Origin: Pseudoroseomonas cervicalis
GTDB taxonomy: Bacteria > Pseudomonadota > Alphaproteobacteria > Acetobacterales > Acetobacteraceae
Reading direction: 5' to 3'
Length of the DNA stretch: 64,000 bases
NCBI RefSeq assembly: GCF_030818485.1
Contig: NZ_JAUTAJ010000004.1
Span: 2,087,001 to 2,151,000 of the forward strand
Shown here: piece after piece, positions 1-9,536 of the stretch
How the letters are laid out: the number at the start of each line of letters is the position of its first letter
Numbering within the stretch: position 1 is the first letter of the stretch
Notes under the pieces: model-generated
What the model was told of the DNA's origin: nothing
Seen by the model: only the letters and a program-made list of their open reading frames with translations
Databases searched by the model: none
Made by a program: the position numbers and the translations under genes

Positions 1-1205
<1,205 letters not shown>

Positions 1206-1350
1206 GCTGTGTCGAAACTCTCCGAGGGCCGCCTGCGCCCTCCCCGTGCCCGGCCGGTGCGGTCGGGTCTCGGACCGGAAGGCGCCCTGCCCCTGGGGCC
1301 GGCCGGCCTCCGGGGCCGCCGGGGGCGGTCACAGGCTGCTTTGGTCGGAA

Positions 1351-1379
1351 CAGATAGGCGCCACCCGTCCACGGGTCAA
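1351..1379 (-). promoter_or_regulatory. Putative sigma-70 promoter for secA
   Basis: On the reverse strand TTGACC (1379-1374) is followed by a 17-bp spacer and TATCTG (1356-1351). Both hexamers and the spacing suit a housekeeping promoter, and transcription would start near 1344, upstream of secA. Confidence 0.55.
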
Positions 1380-1470
1380 CGAAAGGCGGAATGACAGCGT
1401 GGAAAGGCAGCGCTGCCGCTGGCGCGCATGACGCGCTGCAACCTTCAGCCGGGCCGCGCATCCCCCCACA

Positions 1471-1499
1471 TTGTGAAGCGGATGGGCTTCCTTCATCTT
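1471..1499 (+). promoter_or_regulatory. Putative promoter for the parvulin isomerase gene
   Basis: TTGTGA (1471-1476), a 17-bp spacer and CATCTT (1494-1499) form a moderate sigma-70 match. A start near 1506 would leave a very short leader and would rule out the upstream in-frame ATGs of the isomerase gene, which supports the ATG at 1524. Confidence 0.35.
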
Positions 1500-1523
1500 G
1501 GCATGGTCCAGCCGCGAAGGCAC

Positions 1524-2615
1524 ATGCCCCGTATGCGTTTCCCGACCCTCACCCTCCCCGCCCTGCTCCTGGCCTCGGCCGCCACCCTGGCCCTGCCGGC
1601 GGCGGCCCAGGCGCCCGGCGCTGCCAACCCGGCCGCGCCCGCCTCCCCCGCCCCGGCCACGCCGCCGGCGGGCCAGGCGCCCGCCGGGCAGGCCCCCGCT
1701 GGCCAGGCCCCCGCTGGCCAGGCCCAGGGCGGCAATGCCCAGGGCGGCAATGCCCAGGGCAGCCAGGCCCAGCGCCCCAACCCGGTGGTCGCCCGCGTGG
1801 ACGGGACCGAGCTGCGCCGCTCCGATATCGAGCAGGCGCTGTCCCAGCTGCCGGCCGAGCTGCGCGCCGCGCCGCAGCAGATGCTCTACCCGCTGGTGCT
1901 GGACCAGCTGATCGCCCAGCAGGCGCTGGTGAACGCCGCCCGCGCCCAGGGCCTCGACAAGGAGGCGGAGGTGCAGGCCGCCATCCGCCGCGCCGAGGAG
2001 GAGCAGCTGCAGCAGGCCCTGCTGCGCCGCGCCATCGCCCCGGCCCTGACGCCGGAGGCGCTGCGCGCCCGCTATGACCGCGAGATCGCCGGCAAGCCGG
2101 GCGAGGAGGAGGTGCATGCGCGCCACATCCTGACCGCCAGCGAGGCCGAGGCGCGCGCGGCGCTGGAGGAGGTGCGCCGCCCCGGCGCCGATTTCGCCGA
2201 GGTGGCGCGGCGCCGCTCCACCGGCCCCGGCACCCAGCAGGGCGGCGATCTGGGCTTCTTCAAGAAGAGCGACATGGTGCCGGAATTCGCCGAGGCCGCC
2301 TTCGCCCTGCAGCCGGGCCAGATCAGCCAGGCGCCGGTGCGCAGCCCCTTCGGCTGGCATGTCATCAAGGTGGAGGAGCGCCGCACCGCCCCGGTGCCGA
2401 GCTTCGAGGAAAGCGTCGAGGAGCTGCGCAAGGCCGCCTTCGAGGAGGCGGTGAACGCCGCCGTCGAGCGCACCGTGGCGGCCGCCAAGGTCGAGCGCTT
2501 CAACCTCGACGGCTCGCCCCAGGCGCCGGCGGCGCAGAATGGCGCGCCGGGCGGTGGCCAGGGCGGCAACCAGGCGCCCTCGCTGCTGGATGGCGCGGCG
2601 CCGCCGCGCCGCTGA
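1524..2615 (+). CDS. Exported parvulin-type peptidyl-prolyl cis-trans isomerase (PpiC/SurA-like)
   Basis: The product should isomerise X-Pro bonds and help envelope proteins fold in the periplasm. The ATG at 1524 gives 363 residues; GAAGG lies just upstream, and the in-frame ATG at 1503 would precede the likely transcription start. A signal peptide with a hydrophobic core ends at an AAAQA-type site. It is followed by a low-complexity Ala/Gly/Gln linker with repeats of PAGQA and QGGNA. A SurA-like N-terminal helical region follows. The parvulin domain contains EVHARHILTAS, GGDLGFF and FGWHVIKVEER, as expected of PpiC-family rotamases. The C-terminus is again Gly/Gln rich. It is divergent from secA. 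Family assignment is firm; a specific SurA or PrsA role is not. Confidence 0.9.
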   Translation: MPRMRFPTLTLPALLLASAATLALPAAAQAPGAANPAAPASPAPATPPAGQAPAGQAPAGQAPAGQAQGGNAQGGNAQGSQAQRPNPVVARVDGTELRRSDIEQALSQLPAELRAAPQQMLYPLVLDQLIAQQALVNAARAQGLDKEAEVQAAIRRAEEEQLQQALLRRAIAPALTPEALRARYDREIAGKPGEEEVHARHILTASEAEARAALEEVRRPGADFAEVARRRSTGPGTQQGGDLGFFKKSDMVPEFAEAAFALQPGQISQAPVRSPFGWHVIKVEERRTAPVPSFEESVEELRKAAFEEAVNAAVERTVAAAKVERFNLDGSPQAPAAQNGAPGGGQGGNQAPSLLDGAAPPRR

Positions 2616-2867
2616 GCCGGACACGATCGCGCGGCGCCCCACCGAATGCTCCCCCGGGGCGCTCCCTAGGGCGCCGCGCGGATGCTTGCGGGGCAGCGGC
2701 CCCGCCCGCGCGATTTGCGCATCTGGGCGATTTCGCCCTGTCCGATCCCGCTCTAGAAGAGGCGCAGCCCCGCGGCCGCCGGGCCGGCCTTGCGCCGGCA
2801 CCGCCGCGGGGGCCGAGGGGGAGCGCTCCCCCGCTGTCTTGTGTCGACCCGTGAAGGACCCGCCCGC

Positions 2868-4103
2868 ATGGCTGGCAAGCTCCCCGTCTCCCCTCTCGCG
2901 ATGCCGCTTCCCGCGGTGCCGCCGATCGCCGGCGTCCGGCTCGGCGTCGCGGCGGCGGGCATCCGATACAAGGGCCGCAACGACCTCACCTTCATGGAAT
3001 TCGCCCCCGGCACCACGGTGGCCGGCGTGTTCACCCGCAACAAATGCCCGGGCGCCCCGGTCGATTGGTGCCGCGCGGCGCTGAAGAGCGGCAAGGCCCG
3101 CGCCCTGGTGGTGAATGCCGGCAACGCCAATGTCTTCACCGGCAAGCCCGGCCGCGACGCGGTGCAGGCCACCGCCGATGCGGCGGCCGCCCTGGTCGGC
3201 TGCAAGCCGAAGGAGGTCTTCCTGGCCTCCACCGGCGTCATCGGCGAGACCCTGCCGCATGAGAAGCTGACCGCCGCCCTGCCCGCCCTGCATGGCCAGC
3301 TCTCCGAGGCCGGCTGGGAGGATGCCGCGCGCGGCATCATGACCACCGATACCTTCCCCAAGGCCTGTGTCCGCAAGGCGGAGATCGGCGGGGTCGAGGT
3401 GACCATCGCCGGCATCGCCAAGGGCTCGGGCATGGTGGCGCCGGACATGGCGACGATGCTCTGCTTCATCGCCACCGACGCCAAGATCCCGGCCGCGGCG
3501 CTGCAGGCGATGCTGAAGAAGGGCACGGATGCCAGCTTCAACCGCACCACGGTGGATAGCGACACCTCGACCAGCGACACGGTGCTGGTCTTCGCCACCG
3601 GCCAGGTGAAGCATCCGCGCGTACCCGCCGAGGGCGGCGCCATGCTGAAGGATTTCGCCCGCGCGCTGAACGAGCTGCTGCTCGACCTGGCGCTGCAGGT
3701 GGTGCGCGATGGCGAGGGCGCGCAGAAGCTGATCCGCATCGACGTGACCGGCGCCACCACCGGCCGCTCGGCGCAGAAGATCGCCATGGCGATCGCCAAT
3801 TCCCCGCTGGTGAAGACCGCCATCGCCGGCGAGGACGCCAATTGGGGCCGCATCGTCATGGCCGTCGGCAAGGCGGGCGAGCCGGCCGATCGCGACCTGC
3901 TCTCGGTCGCCGTCGGCGGCACCTGGATGGCGAAGGAGGGCGGCGTCGTCCCCGGCTATGACGAGGCGCCGGTGGTGGCCCATATGAAGGGCCGCGAGAT
4001 CGAGATCGCCGTCGATATCGGCCTGGGCAAGGGCAAGGCGACCGCCTGGACCTGCGACCTGACGCATGGCTATATCGACATCAATGGCAGCTACCGCAGC
4101 TGA
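2868..4103 (+). CDS. argJ: Bifunctional glutamate N-acetyltransferase / amino-acid acetyltransferase ArgJ
   Basis: ArgJ moves the acetyl group from N-acetylornithine to glutamate, recycling it in arginine synthesis; bifunctional forms also use acetyl-CoA. The ATG at 2868 gives 411 residues, the normal family length, and AAGGA lies upstream; an upstream in-frame start would add a non-conserved Arg-rich stretch. The self-cleavage site is intact: in [11 protein letters not shown] the nucleophile is Thr196. Conserved segments such as [10 protein letters not shown] and the C-terminal [14 protein letters not shown] are present. It follows the parvulin gene after a gap of about 250 bp, and a GC-rich hairpin lies after the stop. 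Whether this copy is bifunctional cannot be told from sequence alone. Confidence 0.96.
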   Translation: MAGKLPVSPLAMPLPAVPPIAGVRLGVAAAGIRYKGRNDLTFMEFAPGTTVAGVFTRNKCPGAPVDWCRAALKSGKARALVVNAGNANVFTGKPGRDAVQATADAAAALVGCKPKEVFLASTGVIGETLPHEKLTAALPALHGQLSEAGWEDAARGIMTTDTFPKACVRKAEIGGVEVTIAGIAKGSGMVAPDMATMLCFIATDAKIPAAALQAMLKKGTDASFNRTTVDSDTSTSDTVLVFATGQVKHPRVPAEGGAMLKDFARALNELLLDLALQVVRDGEGAQKLIRIDVTGATTGRSAQKIAMAIANSPLVKTAIAGEDANWGRIVMAVGKAGEPADRDLLSVAVGGTWMAKEGGVVPGYDEAPVVAHMKGREIEIAVDIGLGKGKATAWTCDLTHGYIDINGSYRS

Positions 4104-4113
4104 GGGCTGAGCC

Positions 4114-4141
4114 GGCGGCCAGGTCCTTCCGCCTGGCCGCC
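4114..4141 (+). terminator. GC hairpin after argJ
   Basis: GGCGGCCAGG (4114-4123) pairs perfectly with CCTGGCCGCC (4132-4141) across an 8-nt loop, 10 bp after the argJ stop. There is no T run, so it may act as an RNA 3' end stabiliser rather than a true intrinsic terminator. Confidence 0.4.
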
Positions 4142-4302
4142 CCTCCCGGCAGGGCGCGGCCGGCCGAGGCCGCTTGCGCCGCCCTCCCCCGCCTGCTTCA
4201 TTCGGGCGTGCCCTTCCTGTCGTATCCGCCCCTTCGCCCTGTGCCGGCCGCCCGCCGGCCCGGCCCGCATCGCCGCCTGCCCCACCGCCCGGCCCCGACC
4301 CG

Positions 4303-5331
4303 GTGCTGAGCCTGCCGCAAAGGCTGCTCGAGCTCGGCATCCGCGACCGCTCGCCGCTCTGGCGCTGGGGCGTGGCCGGGCTGCTCTTCCTGGCGGCGCT
4401 GCTGGTGCGGCTGGTCTCCGACCCCTATCTGCCGCCGGGCTTTCCCTTCCTCACCTTCTTCCCCGCCGTCATCGTTACCGCCTTCCTCTGCGGCACGGTG
4501 CCGGGGCTGACGGTGGGCGCGGCCTCGGCCGTCGCCGCCTGGTATTTCTTCTTCGACCCGGCGCGGAGCTTCGTCTTCAACGTCCCGGTGGCGCTGGCGC
4601 TGGGCTTCTTCACCTCGGTCTTCTGCCTCGAGGTGCTGCTGATCCATGTGATGAACCGCTCGCTGCGCCAGCTGCGGGCGGAAAGCGCCCGGCAATCGCG
4701 CGAGGCGGAGCTGAGCCAGCAGCTGGCCCGCACGCGGGAGGTGATGTTCGAGGAGCTGCAGCACCGCGTCTCCAACAATCTGCAGGTGCTGGCGGCGCTG
4801 ATGATGCTGCAGCGGAGCGAGGTGCGCGACCCCGCCGCCCGCCGCGTGCTGGACACCGCGGCGCAGCGGCTGGAGCTGATCGGCCGCATCCAGCGCAGCC
4901 TGCACCGGCCGGGCGAGGCCGGGCTGCCCTTCGACCGCTTCCTGCGCAGCCTGTGCCAGGACGTGCTGCAGGCCAGCGGCGCCCGGGCGGTGACGACGGA
5001 GATCGAGGCCGAGCCCGTGGCGCTGGCGCCGGAGCTGACCGTGCCGGTCGCGCTGATCACCGCCGAGCTGGTGGCCAATGCGGTGGAGCATGCCTTCCGC
5101 GACCGCCAGGGCCGGCTGCTGATCCGGCTGCGGCGCGGCGCGGATGGCGTGCTGGCGCTGTCGGTGCAGGATGATGGCGCGGGGCTGGCGCCGGGCTTCG
5201 TCGCCGCCGAGAGCGGCAGCCTCGGCCTGCGCATCGTGCACGCTCTGGCCGGGCAGATCGGCGGCCGTTTCGAGATGCTGCCCGCCCCCGGCGGCGGCAC
5301 GCTGTGCCGCCTGGTCTTCGCCGCCGACTAG
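4303..5331 (+). CDS. Membrane sensor histidine kinase (DUF4118 + HisKA_2/HATPase)
   Basis: This looks like an inner-membrane sensor kinase. Several hydrophobic segments in a DUF4118-like region (GLLFLAALLVRLV, FLTFFPAVIVTAFLCG, VALALGFFTSVF) precede a short coiled coil and a HisKA_2 dimerisation helix, FEELQHRVSNNLQVL, with the phospho-accepting His. The ATP-binding part has N box ELVANAVEHAF and G box DDGAGL. I placed the start at GTG 4303 (342 residues). The frame is open further upstream to a TTG at 4174, but that extension is Pro/Ala-rich and unlike a protein. No response regulator is adjacent, so its partner is unknown. It is convergent with accA. Confidence 0.8.
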   Translation: MLSLPQRLLELGIRDRSPLWRWGVAGLLFLAALLVRLVSDPYLPPGFPFLTFFPAVIVTAFLCGTVPGLTVGAASAVAAWYFFFDPARSFVFNVPVALALGFFTSVFCLEVLLIHVMNRSLRQLRAESARQSREAELSQQLARTREVMFEELQHRVSNNLQVLAALMMLQRSEVRDPAARRVLDTAAQRLELIGRIQRSLHRPGEAGLPFDRFLRSLCQDVLQASGARAVTTEIEAEPVALAPELTVPVALITAELVANAVEHAFRDRQGRLLIRLRRGADGVLALSVQDDGAGLAPGFVAAESGSLGLRIVHALAGQIGGRFEMLPAPGGGTLCRLVFAAD

Positions 5332-5353
5332 CATCCCGGCCGCCCCGCAACGC

Positions 5354-5384
5354 AAAACGCCGATGCCCTGGCCGGGCATCGGCG
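5354..5384 (-). terminator. Intrinsic terminator of accA
   Basis: An 11-bp perfect stem (5358-5368 with 5374-5384) with a 5-nt loop is followed on the reverse strand by TTTT. It lies between the convergent kinase and accA stops, in the right orientation for accA. Confidence 0.65.
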
Positions 5385-5428
5385 GCGCGTCTGGTCAGGC
5401 GGGTGCCGCGGCGCCCGGGCGGCGGGTC

Positions 5429-6385
5429 TCAGGCGACGCCGTGCCGGCCCATCTCCAGGAATTTCTCGCGGCGGCGGGCCTTCAGCGTGCCGGAATCCAG
5501 CGCCAGCAGCGGCTCCAGGCAGGCGGCAATCTGGTTGCCCACGGCCTGCACCGTCTTGACCGCGTCGCGATGCGCGCCGCCCAGCGGCTCCGGCACCACC
5601 TGGTCGATCAGCTGCAGGCGGCGCAGATCCTCGGCGGTCAGCTTCAGCGCGTCCGCCGCGGTGCTGGCCTGGGCGGCGTCGCGCCACAGGATGCTGGCGC
5701 AGCCCTCGGGGCTGATCACCGAATAGATCGAATGCTCCAGCATCAGCACGCGGTCGGCGGCAGCCAGCGCGATGGCGCCGCCCGAGCCGCCCTCGCCGAT
5801 GATGGTGGAGATCACCGGCACCGGCGCGTCCAGGCAGGCCTCGATCGAGCGGGCGATGGCCTCGGCCTGGCCGCGCGCCTCGGCCTCGATGCCGGGGAAG
5901 GCGCCGGAGGTGTCGACGAAGGACAGGATGGGCAGGCCGAAGCGGCCGGCCAGTTCCATCAGCCGCCGCGCCTTGCGGTAGCCCTCGGGCTTGGCCATGC
6001 CGAAATTGTGCTTCACGCGGCTTTCGGTGTCGGTGCCCTTCTCGGTGCCCAGCACCATCACGGCGCGGCCGCGGAAGCGGCCCATGCCGCCGATCACCGC
6101 CGCGTCGTCGGCGAAGGCGCGGTCGCCGGCCAGCGGCGTGAAGCCCTCGATCAGCGTGCTGACATAGGCCAGGCATTTCGGCCGGTCCGGATGGCGGGCC
6201 ACCTGGGTCTTCTGCCAGGGCGTCAGCTTGGCATAGGTCGCCTGCAGCAGCTTCTCCGCCTTGTCGGAGAGCCGGCCGACCTCCTCCGCCACGTCGATGC
6301 CGCCGGCATCGGTGGTGCGGCGCAGTTCCTCGATCTTGCCTTCGAGCTCGGCAAGCGGCTTCTCGAAATCCAGGAAGTGGCGCAT
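5429..6385 (-). CDS. accA: Acetyl-CoA carboxylase carboxyltransferase subunit alpha
   Basis: AccA and AccD form the carboxyltransferase that moves CO2 from carboxybiotin to acetyl-CoA, making malonyl-CoA for fatty-acid synthesis. The 318-residue product has the normal length and begins MRHFLDFEKPLAELE, the usual alpha-subunit start. Crotonase-fold segments are clear: AGDRAFADDAAVIGG, PEGYRKARRLM, FVDTSGAFPG, IGEGGSGGAIALA and YSVISPEGCASILW. No accD or biotin gene is adjacent. A bidirectional A/T-rich repeat sits between its 5' end and the xerD stop, so its promoter must lie between that repeat and 6385, or within it. Confidence 0.96.
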   Translation of the reverse strand: MRHFLDFEKPLAELEGKIEELRRTTDAGGIDVAEEVGRLSDKAEKLLQATYAKLTPWQKTQVARHPDRPKCLAYVSTLIEGFTPLAGDRAFADDAAVIGGMGRFRGRAVMVLGTEKGTDTESRVKHNFGMAKPEGYRKARRLMELAGRFGLPILSFVDTSGAFPGIEAEARGQAEAIARSIEACLDAPVPVISTIIGEGGSGGAIALAAADRVLMLEHSIYSVISPEGCASILWRDAAQASTAADALKLTAEDLRRLQLIDQVVPEPLGGAHRDAVKTVQAVGNQIAACLEPLLALDSGTLKARRREKFLEMGRHGVA

Positions 6386-6492
6386 CGCAATCCCGTTCCG
6401 TCACAGCGCCGCAATCAGGCGGCAGGCGCGGCGTCGCACTAGCGCAGAAGGCCCCGCAAGGCCAGTGGGCGTTGCAGCAAGGCAGGGAAAGC

Positions 6493-6610
6493 GTTCTTTT
6501 TTGGAAAAAAAGAACCAAAAAACTTTCATCAGTTTGGCGTCCCGCTTCAACGGGAGACGGCGGCAGCCTGACAGAAAGTCTTTTTGCTTCTTTTTCTTCA
6601 GAAAAAGAAG
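6493..6610 (-). repeat. AT-rich two-hairpin intergenic repeat, copy A
   Basis: Read on the reverse strand, the unit starts 3 bp after the xerD stop. The first hairpin is [24 protein letters not shown] (6610-6587). Next come the core CTGTCAGGCTGCCGCCGTC (6574-6556), then AAGCGGGACGCCAAACTG, then AAGTTTTTTG, and finally a second hairpin [24 protein letters not shown] (6515-6493). Similar units lie at 22109-22227 and 56777-56885, and a right-half unit at 40323-40409. The A/T tracts stand out strongly from the surrounding GC-rich sequence. At this copy the first hairpin could serve as the xerD terminator. Confidence 0.85.
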
Positions 6611-6613
6611 GTC

Positions 6614-7498
6614 TTATACTTCACTTCCTGCCAGCGGATGGTGCGTCTCGACAATCTGCCGCAGCCGCTCTTCCAGCACGCGCGTGTAGATCTGCGTGGT
6701 GGCGATGTCGGCATGCCCCAGCAGCATCTGCAGCGCGCGCAGATCGGCGCCGCCCTCCAGCAGATGGGTGGCGAAGGAATGCCGCAGCACATGCGGGCTG
6801 AGCTTCGCCGGGTCCAGCCCCGCCGCCAGCGCCGCCTGCTTGACCAGCAGCAGCAGGCTCTGCCGCGTCAGGTGGCCGGATGCCCCGCGCGAGGGGAACA
6901 GCCATTTGGAGGGCTTCTTCGGGTCCTGCAGCGACAGCGCCGCCAGCCGCGCGCGCTCCGAGATCGGCACCAGCCTTTCCTTGTTGCCCTTGCCGCGCAC
7001 CAGCACCAGCGGGCTGTCCTGCGCGAGCGCCCGTGCGGGCAGCGAGACCAGCTCGCTGGCGCGCAGGCCGGAGCAGTAGAGCAGTTCCAGCAGCGCCGTC
7101 GCCAGCGGGCCGCGCTTGCCCGGCAGGCGCGTGGCAGCGTCCAGCAGCGCCTCCACCTCCTCCCGCCGCAGCGCCTTGGGCACGCGGGAGGGCTGGCGCG
7201 GGCTGTCCAGGATCTCGGTCGGGTCGTCGGCGCGCACGCCCTCCGCCGCCAGGAAGCGGTAGAATTGCCGCAGGGCGGAGAGCCGCCGCGCCGCGGTGCG
7301 CGGCGACAGCCCGGCATCGGTCAGCCCGGCGATGTAGCGGCGCAGCAGCTCGGTGTCGGCGCCGGCCAGCGTGCCGCCCTGGCGCCGCGCGAAACCCGCG
7401 ACATCCTCCAGATCGGCCCGATAGGCGGCCAGCGTGTTGCGGGCGGCGCCACGCTCGGCCGCCAGCATTTCCAGGAAGGCCTCGCTGTGGCGGTCCAT
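6614..7498 (-). CDS. xerD: Site-specific tyrosine recombinase XerD
   Basis: With XerC it resolves chromosome dimers at dif near the division septum. The 294-residue product has an N-terminal SAM-like core-binding domain (about residues 1-95) and the catalytic domain. The full catalytic set is visible: Arg146 in GLRASEL, a Lys in GKGNKER (170-173), His236 and Arg239 in HVLRHSF, His262 in LLGHADIATTQ and nucleophile Tyr271. The length and the C-terminal helix are typical. A small membrane-protein gene lies immediately upstream on the same strand, with aroKB diverging beyond it. The stop is followed at once by repeat copy A. XerC is the main alternative, but the match is closer to XerD. Confidence 0.93.
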   Translation of the reverse strand: MDRHSEAFLEMLAAERGAARNTLAAYRADLEDVAGFARRQGGTLAGADTELLRRYIAGLTDAGLSPRTAARRLSALRQFYRFLAAEGVRADDPTEILDSPRQPSRVPKALRREEVEALLDAATRLPGKRGPLATALLELLYCSGLRASELVSLPARALAQDSPLVLVRGKGNKERLVPISERARLAALSLQDPKKPSKWLFPSRGASGHLTRQSLLLLVKQAALAAGLDPAKLSPHVLRHSFATHLLEGGADLRALQMLLGHADIATTQIYTRVLEERLRQIVETHHPLAGSEV

Positions 7499-7521
7499 CC
7501 GCGGCCCGGCCTCAGCCCGGC

Positions 7522-7668
7522 TCAGCGCGTGCCGAAACGCTCATTGGGCAGCACACGCTCCACCGGCGCCTGATTGGCCGGCGGCGGGAAGGCGCCCAGC
7601 ACCACCAGCCCGCCCAGGGCGGCCAGCAGCAGGATGACAAGAAGGAGCAGCAAAGGGCGGCGGAACAT
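7522..7668 (-). CDS. Small single-pass membrane protein upstream of xerD
   Basis: This is a 48-residue reading frame, MFRRPLLLLLVILLLAAL and so on, with one strong N-terminal hydrophobic helix and a short Pro-rich tail ending VLPNERFGTR. It sits 23 bp upstream of xerD in the same direction, and its ATG overlaps the start region of the divergent aroKB gene. Similar short membrane proteins beside aroK are, from memory, common in alphaproteobacteria, but I cannot assign a function. The hydrophobic helix in a sensible frame and the conserved-looking tail support it being real. Confidence 0.6.
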   Translation of the reverse strand: MFRRPLLLLLVILLLAALGGLVVLGAFPPPANQAPVERVLPNERFGTR

Positions 7669-7720
7669 GGAGAAGCGGGTATCCTCGCGCGCAGGGAATG
7701 TTGTGCTACCTTCCGTCCCT

Positions 7721-9469
7721 GTGTCACGCAACCTCGGCCTTGCCATCGTTCCGCCCGCCGCACCGACGGCGCCCGACGCCGACCCCGCGCCCTTCGCCCC
7801 GGCGCCGGCGGCGAACCTGCTGCCGCGCGGCGGGATGACCCGCTCCATCGTGCTGATCGGCATGCCCGGCGCCGGCAAATCCTCGATCGGCAAGCGCCTG
7901 GCCCAGCGCCTCGGCCTGCCCTTCCGCGACGCGGACACCGAGATCGAGGCCGCAGCCGGCCAGCCCATCACCGAGATCTTCGCCCGCTATGGCGAGCCGC
8001 ATTTCCGCGAGGGCGAGCGCCGCGTCATCGCCCGCCTGCTGGCCGGCCCGCCTTTGGTGCTGGCCACCGGCGGCGGCGCCTATGCCGATGCCGAGACGCG
8101 CCGCGCCATCCGCGACTCCGGCGCGCTGGCGGTCTGGCTGCGCTGCTCCATCCCGGTGCTGCTGCCGCGCGTCTCCGGCCGCGCCACGCGGCCGATGTTC
8201 CTGAACCAGGACCCGTCCGAGGTCCTGGCCCGCCTGATGGCCGCGCGCCATCCGCTCTATGCCGAGGCCGATATCATCGTGAACTGCCCCGACGAAAGCC
8301 CCGACGCCACCACCGACCGCGTGCAGGAGGCGATCGCCGGCCATGCCCCGCCGGCCCGCCTGCCGGTGCCGCTCTCCGGCGGCCGCGCCTATGACGTGCT
8401 GGTGGGCGAGGGCCTGCTGGACCGCGCCGGCGGGCTGATCGCCCCGGTGCTGCCGGCCCGCCGCGTCGCCATCGTCAGCGATGCCGCCGTCGCCGCCCTG
8501 CACCTGCCGCGGCTGCGCGCGGGGCTGCAGGAGGCGGGCTTCGAGATCCGCGCCAGCCTGACCGTGCCGCCCGGCGAGGCCTCCAAGAGTTTTTCGCAGT
8601 TTGCCGCGCTGATGGAGGACCTGCTGGCCGCCGGGGTCGACCGGCGCACCGCCATCGTGGCCCTCGGTGGCGGTGTGGTCGGCGATCTCGCCGGCTTCGC
8701 CGCTGCCGCCGCCCTGCGCGGCCTGCCCTTCGTGCAGATCCCGACCACCCTGCTGGCCCAGGTGGACAGCTCGGTCGGCGGCAAGACCGGCATCAACCTG
8801 CGCGCCGGCAAGAACCTGGCCGGCGCCTTCCACCAGCCGCGCATCGTGCTGGCCGATACCGGCGCCCTGGCCACCCTGCCCCCGCGCGAGCTGCGCGCCG
8901 GCTATGCCGAGGTCGCCAAGCACGGCCTGCTGCAGGGCCCGCTCTGGGAGTGGTGCGAGGCGAATGGCGCGAAGGCCGTCGCCGGCGACCCCGCTGCCCT
9001 GCGCCACGCCGTGCTGGAAAGCTGCCGCCTGAAGGGCGCCGTGGTCGCCGCCGACGAGCATGAGGAAAGCCCCGAAGGCGGCCGCGCCCTGCTCAACCTC
9101 GGCCACACCTTCGGCCACGCCATCGAGGCCGAATGCGGCTACGATGGCAGCCTGCTGCATGGCGAGGGCGTCGCCATCGGCCTCGGCCTCGCCGCCCGCC
9201 TCTCCGCCCTGCTCGGCCTCTGCGACGCCGGGCTGCCGGCGCGGGTGGAGGCGCATATCGCCTCGGTCGGCCTGCCCGCCCGCCTCTCGCATCTGCCGCG
9301 CCGCTTCACCCTGGCCGCGCTGATGAACCGCATGCGCAAGGACAAGAAGGTGCGCGACGGCGCCCTGCGCTTTGTCCTGCTGCGCGGGCCGGGCCAGGCC
9401 TTCACCAAGGATGATGTCGACCCGGCCATGGTCGAGGCGCTGCTGCGGGCCGAGGGCGCCGTCGGCTGA
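7721..9469 (+). CDS. aroKB: Bifunctional shikimate kinase / 3-dehydroquinate synthase (AroK-AroB fusion)
   Basis: One chain carries two shikimate-pathway enzymes. The N-terminal half has the shikimate kinase P-loop GMPGAGKSS, the D-A-D substrate motif in FRDADTEIE, GGGAYA and the lid Arg in SGRATRPMF. The C-terminal half is 3-dehydroquinate synthase, with ALGGGVVGDLAGF, QIPTTLLAQVDSSVGGKTGIN, the zinc ligands in GYAEVAKHG, and LNLGHTFGHAIE. The two reactions are not consecutive, so the fusion probably coordinates expression. I took GTG 7721 (582 residues); the ATG at 7667 and the ATG at 7835 (MTRSIVLIG) are real alternatives, because the first 38 residues are low-complexity. AroKB fusions are known in Acetobacteraceae. 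Confidence 0.93.
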   Translation: MSRNLGLAIVPPAAPTAPDADPAPFAPAPAANLLPRGGMTRSIVLIGMPGAGKSSIGKRLAQRLGLPFRDADTEIEAAAGQPITEIFARYGEPHFREGERRVIARLLAGPPLVLATGGGAYADAETRRAIRDSGALAVWLRCSIPVLLPRVSGRATRPMFLNQDPSEVLARLMAARHPLYAEADIIVNCPDESPDATTDRVQEAIAGHAPPARLPVPLSGGRAYDVLVGEGLLDRAGGLIAPVLPARRVAIVSDAAVAALHLPRLRAGLQEAGFEIRASLTVPPGEASKSFSQFAALMEDLLAAGVDRRTAIVALGGGVVGDLAGFAAAAALRGLPFVQIPTTLLAQVDSSVGGKTGINLRAGKNLAGAFHQPRIVLADTGALATLPPRELRAGYAEVAKHGLLQGPLWEWCEANGAKAVAGDPAALRHAVLESCRLKGAVVAADEHEESPEGGRALLNLGHTFGHAIEAECGYDGSLLHGEGVAIGLGLAARLSALLGLCDAGLPARVEAHIASVGLPARLSHLPRRFTLAALMNRMRKDKKVRDGALRFVLLRGPGQAFTKDDVDPAMVEALLRAEGAVG

Positions 9470-9472
9470 CCC

Positions 9473-9527
9473 CTGGGGAGGCTCCGCCTCCCCAGACCCC
9501 TCCGCCGGGGGAACAGGGTTCCCCCGG
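9473..9527. terminator. Paired hairpins between convergent aroKB and esterase genes
   Basis: Two perfect GC stems follow each other: CTGGGGAGGC with GCCTCCCCAG (9473-9495), and CCGGGGGAAC with GTTCCCCCGG (9505-9527). They fill the 67-bp gap between two stop codons and probably end transcription from both sides. Confidence 0.6.
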
Positions 9528-9536
9528 ACCCCGCCT

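Larger units (their letters stand above)
1206..1523. other. Divergent intergenic region secA / parvulin gene
   Basis: This gap of about 320 bp separates two genes that point away from each other. It holds a good promoter-like sequence for secA and a weaker one for the isomerase gene, listed separately. The rest is GC-rich, and I see no convincing gene in it. The secA 5' leader would be about 140 nt, long enough for structure, but I could not assign one. Confidence 0.5.

Noticed and set aside
1329..4340. A reverse-strand open frame of about 1000 codons across the parvulin and argJ genes
   Set aside because: It runs antisense to two certain genes, is Gly/Arg/His-rich without motifs, and such shadows are usual at this GC content.
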